A stretch of 64,000 nucleotides of DNA from Agarilytica rhodophyticola (lineage in GTDB: Bacteria > Pseudomonadota > Gammaproteobacteria > Pseudomonadales > Cellvibrionaceae). The position numbers and the translations under genes are program-made. Location of the stretch: contig NZ_CP020038.1 of the NCBI RefSeq assembly GCF_002157225.2, positions 5,610,501 to 5,674,500 on the forward strand, written 5' to 3'. Under the pieces are notes generated by a model. That model saw nothing but the letters and a program-made list of their open reading frames with translations. It was not told the origin of the DNA and did no database searches. Shown piece by piece: positions 56,412 through 64,000 of the stretch (positions within the stretch are counted from its first letter, which is position 1; each line of letters starts with the position of its first letter).

Positions 56412-56834
56412 CTAAGAAGAGACCCTATGTTTGAGTTTCTTAACCACGGCCCCCAACAGAGGGATGTGCTCGTAAAGTAGCTCACCCATATCGTAATAGT
56501 CTCGATGAGAGACTATTTTGTCATCCATGGCGACTACCGTTACACCTTTCAAACACAGAGGCTTTCCTGAGTTGATCCGGGGATGCTGGTAGTGCATTTT
56601 CCATTCGGCGTAGCCGGAGTTATTTCCAGCAAAATGCTCCGTAAACTCAAAGCGGCAATAATCTAAATTCTGCATCGAACTCGCAAAGTAAGCACTTAAT
56701 TGAGCAACACCATTAACTTCATGTACAGGATCCTTAAACACCACATCTTGTGCATAGATATCAGGCAGTAAATGCAATGATTCTGGTGTAAATTCTGAGT
56801 AGAAGTTAATAAATCTTTCAAATGAACGGGACAT
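56412..56834 (-). CDS. SnoaL/NTF2-like protein, first gene of ECF-controlled operon
   Basis: About 140 residues from the ATG at 56834; a GTG at 56843 would add three. The chain (FINFYSEFTPESLHLLPDIYAQDVVFKDPVHEVNGVAQLSAYF, then FAGNNSGYAEWKMHYQHP and YDMGELLYEHIPLLGAVVKKLKH) is the SnoaL-like NTF2 fold. It commonly accompanies this DUF1365/cfa cluster next to ECF sigma genes; its ligand is unknown. The promoter at 56862-56889 lies about 28 bp upstream. Confidence 0.85.
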   Translation of the reverse strand: MSRSFERFINFYSEFTPESLHLLPDIYAQDVVFKDPVHEVNGVAQLSAYFASSMQNLDYCRFEFTEHFAGNNSGYAEWKMHYQHPRINSGKPLCLKGVTVVAMDDKIVSHRDYYDMGELLYEHIPLLGAVVKKLKHRVSS

Positions 56835-56861
56835 AGGGCTCACAATACGATGTTTGTCTTT

Positions 56862-56889
56862 ATTACGTGCTTCACAAGCGCTAAGATCA
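56862..56889 (-). promoter_or_regulatory. ECF-type promoter for the SnoaL-SDR-FAD-DUF1365-cfa operon
   Basis: Reading the minus strand: TGATCT (56889-56884), 16 nt, CGTAAT (56867-56862). This resembles the TGATCC...CGTA form reported for RpoE-ChrR-type sigma factors, and has the same spacing as the divergent promoter at 56949-56976. Confidence 0.72.
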
Positions 56890-56948
56890 GTTAAGACCTG
56901 TTAACACTTATTAATAGGCTCTAGCACTAAACGAAGATGAGAGAATAG

Positions 56949-56976
56949 TCATCCAATGGTCAAGACAATACGTAAA
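56949..56976 (+). promoter_or_regulatory. ECF-type promoter for sigma/ChrR operon
   Basis: TCATCC (56949-56954), 16-nt spacer, CGTAAA (56971-56976), about 40 bp before the sigma-factor start. The match with the opposite promoter suggests autoregulation by the encoded sigma factor. Confidence 0.72.
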
Positions 56977-57016
56977 AGTTGCTGTTAACACACACTTTTA
57001 CACGGTATTTGTCCTT

Positions 57017-57637
57017 ATGGCTGTACAAAAAGAGCAAAGTCAGCAGAAGCGCATGGATACACAAAAAGCCCGTGAGGATAGTTGGTCTACCCTACTTACT
57101 CGCATTGCCCAACACCACGATGAGCATGCTTTCGCAGAGCTTTTCCAGCATTTTGCACCCCTGATCAAAGGTTTTTGCCAAAGTAACATTACATACTTGT
57201 CGTCAGAAGCCGCAGATGAGCTGGTTCAAGAGGTGATGTTTAAGGTGTGGCAAAAATCAGCCAACTTTGACTCATCCAAGGCCTCCGCCAGCACTTGGAT
57301 ATTTACCATAACGCGCAATGCTAGAATTGATTACTTACGTAAGAATTCAAAGCATCAGCTGCTCAGCCAACCCCTTGAGACGGACGATATATGGGACGAA
57401 GCAGCTGACAACCAACCGTTCATCTATTTACAACAGAATCGCCAGCAACAAGAAATTGTAAGTTTTTTGGAGTCCCTTCCGAAAGAACAACGCTCCTGTA
57501 TTAGAAAGGTGTATATGGAAGGGAAATCTCATACTGAGATTGCAGACGAACTCAAGTTACCATTAGGTACCGTCAAGTCCAGAGTTCGCTTAGGGCTCAA
57601 GAAATTGCAAGCTCACCCACAAGTATTATCGAGGTAA
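57017..57637 (+). CDS. rpoE: ECF sigma factor (RpoE/ChrR-type, ECF11-like)
   Basis: 206 residues. Region 2 (AFAELFQHFAPLIKGFC, ADELVQEVMFKVWQKS, ASTWIFTITRNARIDYLRK) and region 4 (FLESLPKEQRSCIRKVYMEGKSHTEIADELKLPLGTVKSRVRLGLKKL) are clear. The ChrR gene starts 6 nt after its stop, and the class is set by that partner. It directs RNA polymerase to its own promoter and most likely to the divergent lipid operon, in response to singlet oxygen or organic peroxides as known for RpoE-ChrR. This is not the envelope-stress RpoE of E. coli. Confidence 0.92.
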   Translation: MAVQKEQSQQKRMDTQKAREDSWSTLLTRIAQHHDEHAFAELFQHFAPLIKGFCQSNITYLSSEAADELVQEVMFKVWQKSANFDSSKASASTWIFTITRNARIDYLRKNSKHQLLSQPLETDDIWDEAADNQPFIYLQQNRQQQEIVSFLESLPKEQRSCIRKVYMEGKSHTEIADELKLPLGTVKSRVRLGLKKLQAHPQVLSR

Positions 57638-57643
57638 CTTAAA

Positions 57644-58315
57644 GTGGCGAATTTTCACCCATCAGAAAACACACTGATCGAATTCTCTGCCGGCAACCTG
57701 GATTGGGCTCTGAGCATCTGTGTTTCTGCACACCTGCAATTTTGTCCTCACTGCGCGCACAAAGTCAGTGAGCTCAACGCTATTGGTGGCGCTTTGATAG
57801 AGCAAACTAAGCCCGCTCAGGTGTGTAACTCAAGTTTTGACAGCCTCATGCAGAGGATTAAAAACTCTTCTCAAACACAGGATTGTCAGCCGATACAGCG
57901 TCAAGCTAAGCAGGATCAACGAACCAAAGACTTGCCCGAAATAGTGCAAAAATTGATACCTAAAGACAAAACTCTCAAGTGGTCATTTGTATCGTCATCT
58001 TTAAAATCCGCCCGGCTTGATACAGGCCAGGGAAAATATGAGGTGTGCTTTCACAAGATCAAACGAGGCGGAAAAGTTGTGGAACATGATCACAGAGGAC
58101 TTGAAGTTACATTAGTTTTAGAGGGCAGTTTCTCTGATGAAAATGGTAGCTACATGCCCGGCGATTACATTGTCAAAGAGCCCGGTGAGATCCACCGACC
58201 GATGGCGACACAAGACCAAGATTGCCTCTGTCTTTCTGTCGTGGAAGCTCCGGTAAAAGTGACTGGCTTTGCAGGTAAAATTATCAATCCGTTCTTACGA
58301 ATCAACCCTAGATAA
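57644..58315 (+). CDS. chrR: ChrR-type zinc anti-sigma factor with cupin domain
   Basis: 223 residues. N-terminal anti-sigma zinc site: H5, H30, C34 and C37 (HLQFCPHC), one residue offset from the ligands known in Rhodobacter ChrR (H6, H31, C35, C38). The C-terminal cupin (about 110-210) has the HxHxxxxE motif EHDHRGLE and a later His in GEIHRP, the second zinc site needed for singlet-oxygen sensing. In the family it sequesters the sigma factor and releases it under photo-oxidative stress. Its stop overlaps the end of the convergent Nudix gene by about 20 bp. Confidence 0.93.
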   Translation: MANFHPSENTLIEFSAGNLDWALSICVSAHLQFCPHCAHKVSELNAIGGALIEQTKPAQVCNSSFDSLMQRIKNSSQTQDCQPIQRQAKQDQRTKDLPEIVQKLIPKDKTLKWSFVSSSLKSARLDTGQGKYEVCFHKIKRGGKVVEHDHRGLEVTLVLEGSFSDENGSYMPGDYIVKEPGEIHRPMATQDQDCLCLSVVEAPVKVTGFAGKIINPFLRINPR

Positions 58316-58846
58316 AGCCAGCTTTAATAAGGCAGCAATTGACATTGCGTCGGTAATTTCTCCATTCATCGCCATTTCAATGGCTTCTTTTAATGGTAGT
58401 TTTCTGACTTCAATGTCTTCGCTTTCTTCTAATGCTTGCTGGCCTGCTGACAAGCCTCTTGCAACAAAAATAAAACCTACTTCGTCGGTCACGGAGTTCG
58501 AAGTGTGCAATGTCATAAGGGGTTGCCAGTTATCGGCCACCAAACCAACCTCTTCATTAAGCTCTCGCTTGGCAGAGCTAAGCGGATCTTCCCCTATAGG
58601 CGAGCCGCCCTCGGGAATTTCCCAAGTGTATTGATTAAGCGCATAGCGGCTCTGTCTTACTAACCAAGTATTGTCTTCATCATCAATAGCAACAATACCC
58701 ACCGCTTGATTTTTAAAGTGTACAACGCCGTATATACCTTCGCTGCCATTAGGACGTGTTACATCCTCATGAGTCACACGAATCCAAGGATTTTCGTAAA
58801 CCACTTCTTGTTTTAATTGACACCAGCCTGCAATCTTTTTTTTCAT
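58295..58846 (-). CDS. Nudix hydrolase (ADP-sugar-pyrophosphatase-like)
   Basis: 183 residues from the ATG at 58846; a longer frame to 58942 adds 32 basic residues that overlap the upstream gene and is not needed. The Nudix box is GGSPIGEDPLSSAKRELNEEVGL (Gx5Ex7REUxEE form), preceded by WEIPEG. It hydrolyses a nucleoside diphosphate linked to another group, possibly ADP-ribose or a nucleotide sugar. It is downstream of the CvpA-like gene in the same direction. Confidence 0.88.
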   Translation of the reverse strand: MKKKIAGWCQLKQEVVYENPWIRVTHEDVTRPNGSEGIYGVVHFKNQAVGIVAIDDEDNTWLVRQSRYALNQYTWEIPEGGSPIGEDPLSSAKRELNEEVGLVADNWQPLMTLHTSNSVTDEVGFIFVARGLSAGQQALEESEDIEVRKLPLKEAIEMAMNGEITDAMSIAALLKLALSRVDS

Positions 58847-58859
58847 AACAACTCTGTCT

Positions 58860-59987
58860 TTATTGAACAACTTTTTGCGCAGTCTCACGCTTATCTTGAG
58901 GAGTATTCGACCAATCTGTGTAGCGAGTATTGCCCTTTTCATCCTGCCATTTATAAATGACTTTCGTTTTATGCTCTAAAACACTTTGTCCCAAGGGCAC
59001 GGGCTCAATAGGTTCACTAGCAACTGTATGCGCAGAGTTAGCACCATCAGGCGAACTAGGGCCACCCTCTTCCATGACAATAGTAATAAGGGTTTGCACT
59101 TTTTTATTGGCAAGCAGCGCTACGGTATTTTGTTTTTCTACCAACGCCATTACTTCAGCATCATTCAATATCTCAATCACCCTTTCGTCCGAACGCAAGG
59201 TGTCCATTCGCCGCCAAACAAAGCTCATTTGCGAAGCCACATAACGATGGTTGTCTCTTGGAGCCGCATCTTTAGGCAAACTTTTTTCCAATATTCGTTT
59301 CATTGCCGGCTGCTCCACCAAGGCAAGAAAATTTGGGTTATCAATGAGCTCATCGATGTTATTGTGCATCATCAGTTGTTGTGTGCCTTGGTCACGCCAA
59401 AAACTCTTTAATTCTTGCGTACTAGAAACTTCTTTAATCGCAGCAGAAAACTCCTGTGGTTCACTAATTGCGGTGGCAACGATATTGGTTCTAAATTCAT
59501 CATCACTACTAAAATTCATACCTGCACGCACAAGCTCGGCAACAAACATAGAGGAAAACTTGCCCAGAGGGTCAGACTCGGCATATTTTGTCTTGTCACT
59601 AGAGGAAAATGCCGATAAAACACTAATAAGCCATATTAATCCAACGGCAATAATGGCACCTGTGGTGGCCCCAAGCACTGCCCCAAGAAGACGCTGTTTA
59701 GAGGTCGCTTTTTTCAAAGATGGAAAAATTAAGATGGCAACATAGGAGATCAACGCTGAGACGGTGAAAAAAAGTGCGATTAAGGTAACCAGCATAGCAA
59801 TGATACCTTCCAGCCCTTTATCTTTGGTTAACTCAACCAAAGGTGCGGTCGCAATAGCACTGGCAATATAGGCACAAACAAAGCCTACAAACCCAATAAT
59901 ACTGAGCCAAATCCCTTTGTTATAAGCGCGTAAAGCAAAGATAAAAACACATCCAGCTAAGATGATTAAATGTGTTGAAGAAAACAT
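58860..59987 (-). CDS. CvpA-like membrane protein with C-terminal DUF4124-like domain
   Basis: 375 residues. Four membrane segments at about 5-24, 28-50, 60-88 and 100-126 with the CvpA pattern (FALRAYNKGIWLSIIGFVGFVCAYIAS, KKATSKQRLLGAVLGATTGAI). A long soluble helical region is followed by a C-terminal VIYKWQDEKGNTRYTDW, the DUF4124 signature. CvpA proteins are linked to colicin V production and envelope homeostasis in E. coli. A CvpA-DUF4124 arrangement is unusual and the function is unknown. It is divergent from gcvP. Confidence 0.72.
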   Translation of the reverse strand: MFSSTHLIILAGCVFIFALRAYNKGIWLSIIGFVGFVCAYIASAIATAPLVELTKDKGLEGIIAMLVTLIALFFTVSALISYVAILIFPSLKKATSKQRLLGAVLGATTGAIIAVGLIWLISVLSAFSSSDKTKYAESDPLGKFSSMFVAELVRAGMNFSSDDEFRTNIVATAISEPQEFSAAIKEVSSTQELKSFWRDQGTQQLMMHNNIDELIDNPNFLALVEQPAMKRILEKSLPKDAAPRDNHRYVASQMSFVWRRMDTLRSDERVIEILNDAEVMALVEKQNTVALLANKKVQTLITIVMEEGGPSSPDGANSAHTVASEPIEPVPLGQSVLEHKTKVIYKWQDEKGNTRYTDWSNTPQDKRETAQKVVQ

Positions 59988-60138
59988 TCAAACTCCACCA
60001 TTGAAATTGCCCATAGAAGTCCCATTTTGCTACACTTCGCCAGCACCTTGTAAGCAACATTGTTAAGTACAGTAGAGGTGCTCTAAAGGCTATTGCTCGT
60101 AGCAACAACGCTCAACGAAAAATACCACTAGGTTTAGC

Positions 60139-60159
60139 GCGCTTATAAATAACAAGCGC
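60139..60159. promoter_or_regulatory. Inverted repeat upstream of gcvP
   Basis: GCGCTT (60139-60144) and AAGCGC (60154-60159) form a 6-bp dyad about 80 bp before the gcvP start. It may be an operator. I looked for the conserved glycine-riboswitch core in this leader and did not find it. Confidence 0.3.
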
Positions 60160-60236
60160 TCTATAGTGTAGCCAGCATTTTAACTCACAAAAATGGCTTT
60201 CGAGTCTGATTCTCACTAGCCATCGGAATTCAATGT

Positions 60237-63125
60237 ATGTCAAAAACAGCGCGTTTAAAAGAGCTCATTAATAGTGAAGAGTTTATCGGCCGTCATATTG
60301 GGCCCGATGAATCACAAACTCAATCTATGCTAGCGTCGTTACAGCTCGAATCTATCGATCAACTTATCGGTAAAACTATCCCTCAAGGCATTCGCTCTGA
60401 AACTACACAGACCTTAGAGGATGCCAAGAATGAGCATCAGGCTTTGCAAGAAATACGAGCAATTGCCAGCAAAAATAAAATTTACAAAAGCTACATAGGT
60501 ATGGGCTACCACGACACCCATGTCCCTCCTGTTATCCTGCGCAATGTGCTAGAAAACCCTGGGTGGTACACCGCTTACACACCCTACCAACCAGAAGTAG
60601 CACAAGGGCGTCTGGAAGGTTTATTAAACTTTCAGCAAATGATTATTGAACTAACAGGCATGGACCTTACCAACGCCTCCATGCTTGATGAGGCGACCGC
60701 CGCTGCCGAAGCAATGGCAATGGCTAAACGAGTTTCACGTAAAAATAAATCGGAAAATTTCTTTGTGGATGCTAACTGTCATCCCCAAACCATTGCCGTC
60801 ATTAAAACTCGCGCTGAGCACTTCGGCTTCAACATTATTGTTGATCAAATAGAGCAGATAGCCGAACAAGAGAGCATCTTTGGCGCCCTTATACAATACC
60901 CCAGCTCGACCGGCGCAATTGAAGATATCGAACCATTAATTAAAACCATCAAACAGAAGCAAGCACTTGCTATTGTAGCCGCAGATATTATGAGCCTAGT
61001 GCTGCTAACAGCCCCAGGTAAATTGGGGGCAGATATTGTGGTAGGCAGTAATCAACGCTTTGGTGTACCAATGGGCTTTGGTGGCCCGCATGCTGCCTTT
61101 TTTGCTTTTAAGGATGCGTATAAGAGAGCAACCCCAGGCAGAATTATCGGTGTTTCCAAAGACACTCGAGGCAAAACCGCGCTGCGCATGGCCATGCAAA
61201 CACGCGAGCAGCATATACGCCGAGAAAAAGCCAATTCCAACATTTGTACCTCACAGGTTTTACTGGCGCTCATGAGTGCTTTCTATGCCATGTATCACGG
61301 CTCAGAAGGTATCACCCGAATCGCCAACCGAATCCATGAATTCACTAAAATTCTCGCTCAAGGAATAATACAGCTGGGCTACCAGCAAAATAATGAGCAC
61401 TACTTTGATACTTTATGTATTGAAGTAGGTGATCAGCAAAAAACCTTGTACGAGCGAGCATTAGCACACCAGATAAATATGCGTCTAGTAGGTGACTCTG
61501 CAATTTCACTGAGTCTCCATGAATGCACAACACTAGAAGATATAGCCGTATTGCTAGAAGTGTTCGCAGGCGATAAAACTCCTATTGAGCTTGATGCTCT
61601 ATATGAGCAAGCAGAACAATTAAAGGTAATTCCTGAAGCACTTTTGCGTAAGGAACCTGCTCTACAACACGAAATATTTTCTAAGTACCAATCTGAAACG
61701 GACATGATGCGCTATCTTCATCGCCTAGAAGCGAGAGATATTGCGTTGAATCACGCGATGATCCCTCTGGGATCATGCACCATGAAGCTCAATGCTACGG
61801 CCGAAATGGTACCCGTCACATGGCCAGAATTCGGCAAAATACACCCTTATGCCCCACAGGATCAAACCGAGGGCTACCGTGAGCTATTTAGCCAACTAGA
61901 AGAAATGTTAAAGGCCTGCACAGGCTACGATGCCATTAGCTTGCAACCAAACGCGGGCTCCCAGGGGGAGTATGCAGGTCTCGTAGCAATTAAGAAATAC
62001 TTTGAGCACAAGGGACAGAGCCATCGTAATATTTGCTTAATTCCAGCCTCAGCTCATGGCACTAACCCAGCATCAGCACAAATGGCTGGGATGAAGGTTG
62101 TTGTCAGCGCTTGCGATGAGCACGGCAATGTGGATATTAATGACCTTAAAGATAAAATTGAGCAACATGGCGAAAATATTGCCGCGCTCATGGTCACCTA
62201 CCCTTCTACACACGGTGTCTTTGAAGAAGACATTCAAGCAATATGTGAGCTTGTCCACTCTGTAGGAGCGCAAGTGTATATCGACGGGGCCAATATGAAT
62301 GCGCTAGTTGGACTCGCCGCCCCGGGTAAATTCGGTGGCGATGTATCCCATTTAAACTTGCATAAAACTTTCTGTATTCCCCACGGCGGTGGTGGGCCAG
62401 GCATGGGGCCTATTGGGGTAAAGTCACATTTGGCCGCATTTTTACCCTCGCATCCTTTAGTAGAAACAGGGAACGACAGCAGTAATGGTACGATTTCCGC
62501 TGCTCCTTGGGGTTCCGCTAGCATTCTACCCATCAGTTGGATGTATATTAATATGATGGGCCGTGAAGGCATGAAACAGGCCACTGAGTATGCCATCCTA
62601 AATGCAAACTACATAGCCAAACGCTTAGCCGATCACTACTCCATTCTTTACCAAGGCAAAAATGGTTTTGTGGCTCATGAATGCTTAATTGATTTGCGCC
62701 CTTTAAAGGAAAGCAGTGGTATCAGTGAAGAAGATATAGCCAAGAGGCTTATGGACTTTGGCTTCCATGCCCCCACCATGTCGTTTCCCGTCGCAGGCAC
62801 CTTAATGATCGAGCCTACAGAGTCTGAGTCAAAAATAGAACTGGATCGTTTTTGCGACGCCATGATTAAAATTAGAAGTGAAATTCAAGCCGTTGAATCG
62901 GGAACATACCCGGCAGATAATAATCCGTTGGTGAATGCGCCTCATACGCTTGATGATGTCTTAGATGGGAATTGGCAACGGCCTTATAGCCGAGAAGAGG
63001 CAAGTCAGCCTTTAGCCTACCTGAAAGAACATAAAGTATGGCCGTCAGTCAATCGTATTGACAATGTCTATGGCGATAGGCACCTTATCTGTTCTTGCCC
63101 TTCATTAGAAAGCTATATTGATTAA
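60237..63125 (+). CDS. gcvP: Glycine dehydrogenase (decarboxylating), P protein
   Basis: 962 residues, the single-chain P protein with both halves: N-terminal domain ([55 protein letters not shown]) and C-terminal domain with the PLP lysine in [22 protein letters not shown]. It decarboxylates glycine and passes the aminomethyl group to the lipoyl-H protein. Length is normal (about 950-960). No gcvT or gcvH lies nearby, so those are elsewhere. A strong hairpin follows. Confidence 0.96.
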   Translation: MSKTARLKELINSEEFIGRHIGPDESQTQSMLASLQLESIDQLIGKTIPQGIRSETTQTLEDAKNEHQALQEIRAIASKNKIYKSYIGMGYHDTHVPPVILRNVLENPGWYTAYTPYQPEVAQGRLEGLLNFQQMIIELTGMDLTNASMLDEATAAAEAMAMAKRVSRKNKSENFFVDANCHPQTIAVIKTRAEHFGFNIIVDQIEQIAEQESIFGALIQYPSSTGAIEDIEPLIKTIKQKQALAIVAADIMSLVLLTAPGKLGADIVVGSNQRFGVPMGFGGPHAAFFAFKDAYKRATPGRIIGVSKDTRGKTALRMAMQTREQHIRREKANSNICTSQVLLALMSAFYAMYHGSEGITRIANRIHEFTKILAQGIIQLGYQQNNEHYFDTLCIEVGDQQKTLYERALAHQINMRLVGDSAISLSLHECTTLEDIAVLLEVFAGDKTPIELDALYEQAEQLKVIPEALLRKEPALQHEIFSKYQSETDMMRYLHRLEARDIALNHAMIPLGSCTMKLNATAEMVPVTWPEFGKIHPYAPQDQTEGYRELFSQLEEMLKACTGYDAISLQPNAGSQGEYAGLVAIKKYFEHKGQSHRNICLIPASAHGTNPASAQMAGMKVVVSACDEHGNVDINDLKDKIEQHGENIAALMVTYPSTHGVFEEDIQAICELVHSVGAQVYIDGANMNALVGLAAPGKFGGDVSHLNLHKTFCIPHGGGGPGMGPIGVKSHLAAFLPSHPLVETGNDSSNGTISAAPWGSASILPISWMYINMMGREGMKQATEYAILNANYIAKRLADHYSILYQGKNGFVAHECLIDLRPLKESSGISEEDIAKRLMDFGFHAPTMSFPVAGTLMIEPTESESKIELDRFCDAMIKIRSEIQAVESGTYPADNNPLVNAPHTLDDVLDGNWQRPYSREEASQPLAYLKEHKVWPSVNRIDNVYGDRHLICSCPSLESYID

Positions 63126-63132
63126 CAAGTAT

Positions 63133-63165
63133 CTTGGGGATAAAGCGTAAGGCTTTATCCCCAAG
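63133..63165. terminator. 14-bp perfect hairpin between convergent gcvP and M28 peptidase genes
   Basis: CTTGGGGATAAAGC (63133-63146), loop GTAAG, GCTTTATCCCCAAG (63152-63165). It serves both convergent genes; the U-run is weak on both sides (AGTTTATG on +). Confidence 0.7.
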
Positions 63166-63183
63166 AGTTTATGCTGACACTAA

Positions 63184-64000
63184 CTAGTTAAAAGTTTCTT
63201 CCATATCAGAAGCGAGATAAACAAACGCAGCATATGCGGCGATATTCTGGCGTAACTTGTCGATGTTAATTTTGTCAAGCGTATCATCTGGTGTATGGTG
63301 GAGATCAAAGTAGTCCACACCATTTTGCTTTAATTCAGCAACAGGAAAGCCCATTTCTCTAATATATTTAACATCTGGGCCACCATAAGCTACTGTGCTC
63401 CCAGGGATAATGTCCAAGGGGCGTAATACTTCCTGGAAAGCTTTAACAATGTCTAATTTGTCTTTGGCAACATTATTAGAACCAAACTGCCATACAACAT
63501 CGGCACCAAAATCAGACTCAGCTGAGATAATGTGATTAGCCAGTTCCTCTTTGTGCTTGTTAGCATATTCTTTAGCACCCACAAGGCCAACTTCCTCAGC
63601 ACCAAACAGCACCACGCGAATTGTGCGCTTCGGCGCTTTGCCAAGTACTTCTTTTACCAAACGAGCAGCCGCCACGACTATACCTACTCCGGCACCATCA
63701 TCGATTGCACCAGTTCCAAGATCCCATGAATCTAGATGAGCGCCAATCATCACAATTTCCTTGGGCGATTGAGTGCCAGGAATTTCTGCAATTACATTAC
63801 CTGATTTCCCTCTTGGCTCTGTACGCGGTGTCAATGTGACCTTGACACGCACCTTACCTGTTTTATTCAGTATTCTTCGCAGCTGATCGGCATCTGGAGC
63901 GGATAATGCCGCTGTTGGCACACTCGGGTCACCTGTCGTATCTGTCACACGTCTCATCTGTCCGGTATGGGCAAAGCGGTGTTTAGAAGTTCCAACTGAA
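63184..64000 (-). CDS. M28-family metallopeptidase (5' truncated by window)
   Basis: The frame is open to the last base of the window, so about 270 C-terminal residues are visible. Residues upstream of the first Met (GTSKHRFAHTG) already match the family. Metal ligands: GAHLDSWDLGTGAIDDGAG (His, Asp), FGAEEVGLVGAKEY (the Glu pair), AESDFGAD (Asp) and DLHHTPDD (His). Such di-zinc aminopeptidases are often secreted; any signal peptide is outside the window. Confidence 0.88.
   Translation of the reverse strand, partial: SVGTSKHRFAHTGQMRRVTDTTGDPSVPTAALSAPDADQLRRILNKTGKVRVKVTLTPRTEPRGKSGNVIAEIPGTQSPKEIVMIGAHLDSWDLGTGAIDDGAGVGIVVAAARLVKEVLGKAPKRTIRVVLFGAEEVGLVGAKEYANKHKEELANHIISAESDFGADVVWQFGSNNVAKDKLDIVKAFQEVLRPLDIIPGSTVAYGGPDVKYIREMGFPVAELKQNGVDYFDLHHTPDDTLDKINIDKLRQNIAAYAAFVYLASDMEETFN

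Noticed and set aside
57017-57637. Envelope-stress RpoE of the E. coli RseA type
   Set aside because: The partner is a zinc-binding ChrR-cupin anti-sigma, not RseA, so the singlet-oxygen type is more likely.
59988-60236. Glycine riboswitch before gcvP
   Set aside because: The conserved riboswitch core is not visible; only a 6-bp dyad is present.

Overview
The window reads as chromosomal DNA from a marine-type gammaproteobacterium related to Pseudomonas and Cellvibrionaceae. The gene set (TonB-dependent receptors, DcaP-like porin, surface pullulanase, CrbS/CrbR acetate switch) and the order motY-pyrC-rnt-peroxiredoxin-bfd-bfrB-grxD-arg genes, which resembles the P. aeruginosa order as I remember it, both point there. 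Genes are closely packed on both strands. I see no tRNA, rRNA, insertion sequence, prophage or CRISPR array. Both window ends cut a gene: a TonB-dependent receptor on the left and an M28 peptidase on the right.

Layout. 1-2 kb: TonB receptor end and DcaP-like porin. 2.3-8.9 kb: CrbR, CrbS and an acetate-type symporter pair. 8.9-13.1 kb: SRPBCC protein, DXD glycosyltransferase, DUF1223 protein, MFS transporter. 13.4-20.8 kb: two DEAD-box helicases (DeaD, DbpA), TcdA, TatD and a fused TrpE-TrpG anthranilate synthase. 21.2-24 kb: a small secreted protein and a zinc-type TonB receptor with a His/Glu-rich loop. 24.3-31.7 kb: chemoreceptor, MotY, PyrC, RNase T, peroxiredoxin, Bfd, bacterioferritin, lipoprotein. 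31.8-37.7 kb: Ser/Thr kinase, Grx4, ArgD, ArgF. 38-42.8 kb: nrdA-nrdB with a tandem NrdR-box pair far upstream. 43.6-46.5 kb: lipoprotein pullulanase. 46.5-48.5 kb: a 2-kb region with no credible gene. 48.5-52.2 kb: papain-like protein, S9 peptidase, DUF2975/Xre pair. 52.2-58.3 kb: an ECF sigma/ChrR divergon with a lipid-modification operon. 58.3-64 kb: Nudix hydrolase, CvpA-like protein, GcvP, M28 peptidase.

The standout is the 46.5-48.5 kb non-coding region. It holds a 137-bp tandem array of about 7.5 copies, with no open reading frame through it. By hand I count about 115 GGA triplets on the + strand between 46621 and 48400, and only a handful of TCC. Each repeat can fold hairpins that place GGA in the loop, including the motif CAGGATG that is typical of CsrB. 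More GGA-loop hairpins lie on both sides, and the region ends in an intrinsic terminator with a TTCG loop. My interpretation is a very large (about 1.9 kb) CsrA/RsmA-sequestering RNA, several times longer than CsrB or RsmZ. This is inferred from sequence alone.

A second coherent system is the ECF sigma/ChrR pair facing an operon of SnoaL-like, SDR, FAD oxidoreductase, DUF1365 and Cfa-type methyltransferase genes. The two divergent promoters share the same architecture (TGATC-like -35, 16-nt spacer, CGTAA -10), so one sigma factor probably drives both directions. By analogy with RpoE-ChrR this would be a singlet-oxygen or photo-oxidative response that remodels membrane fatty acids.
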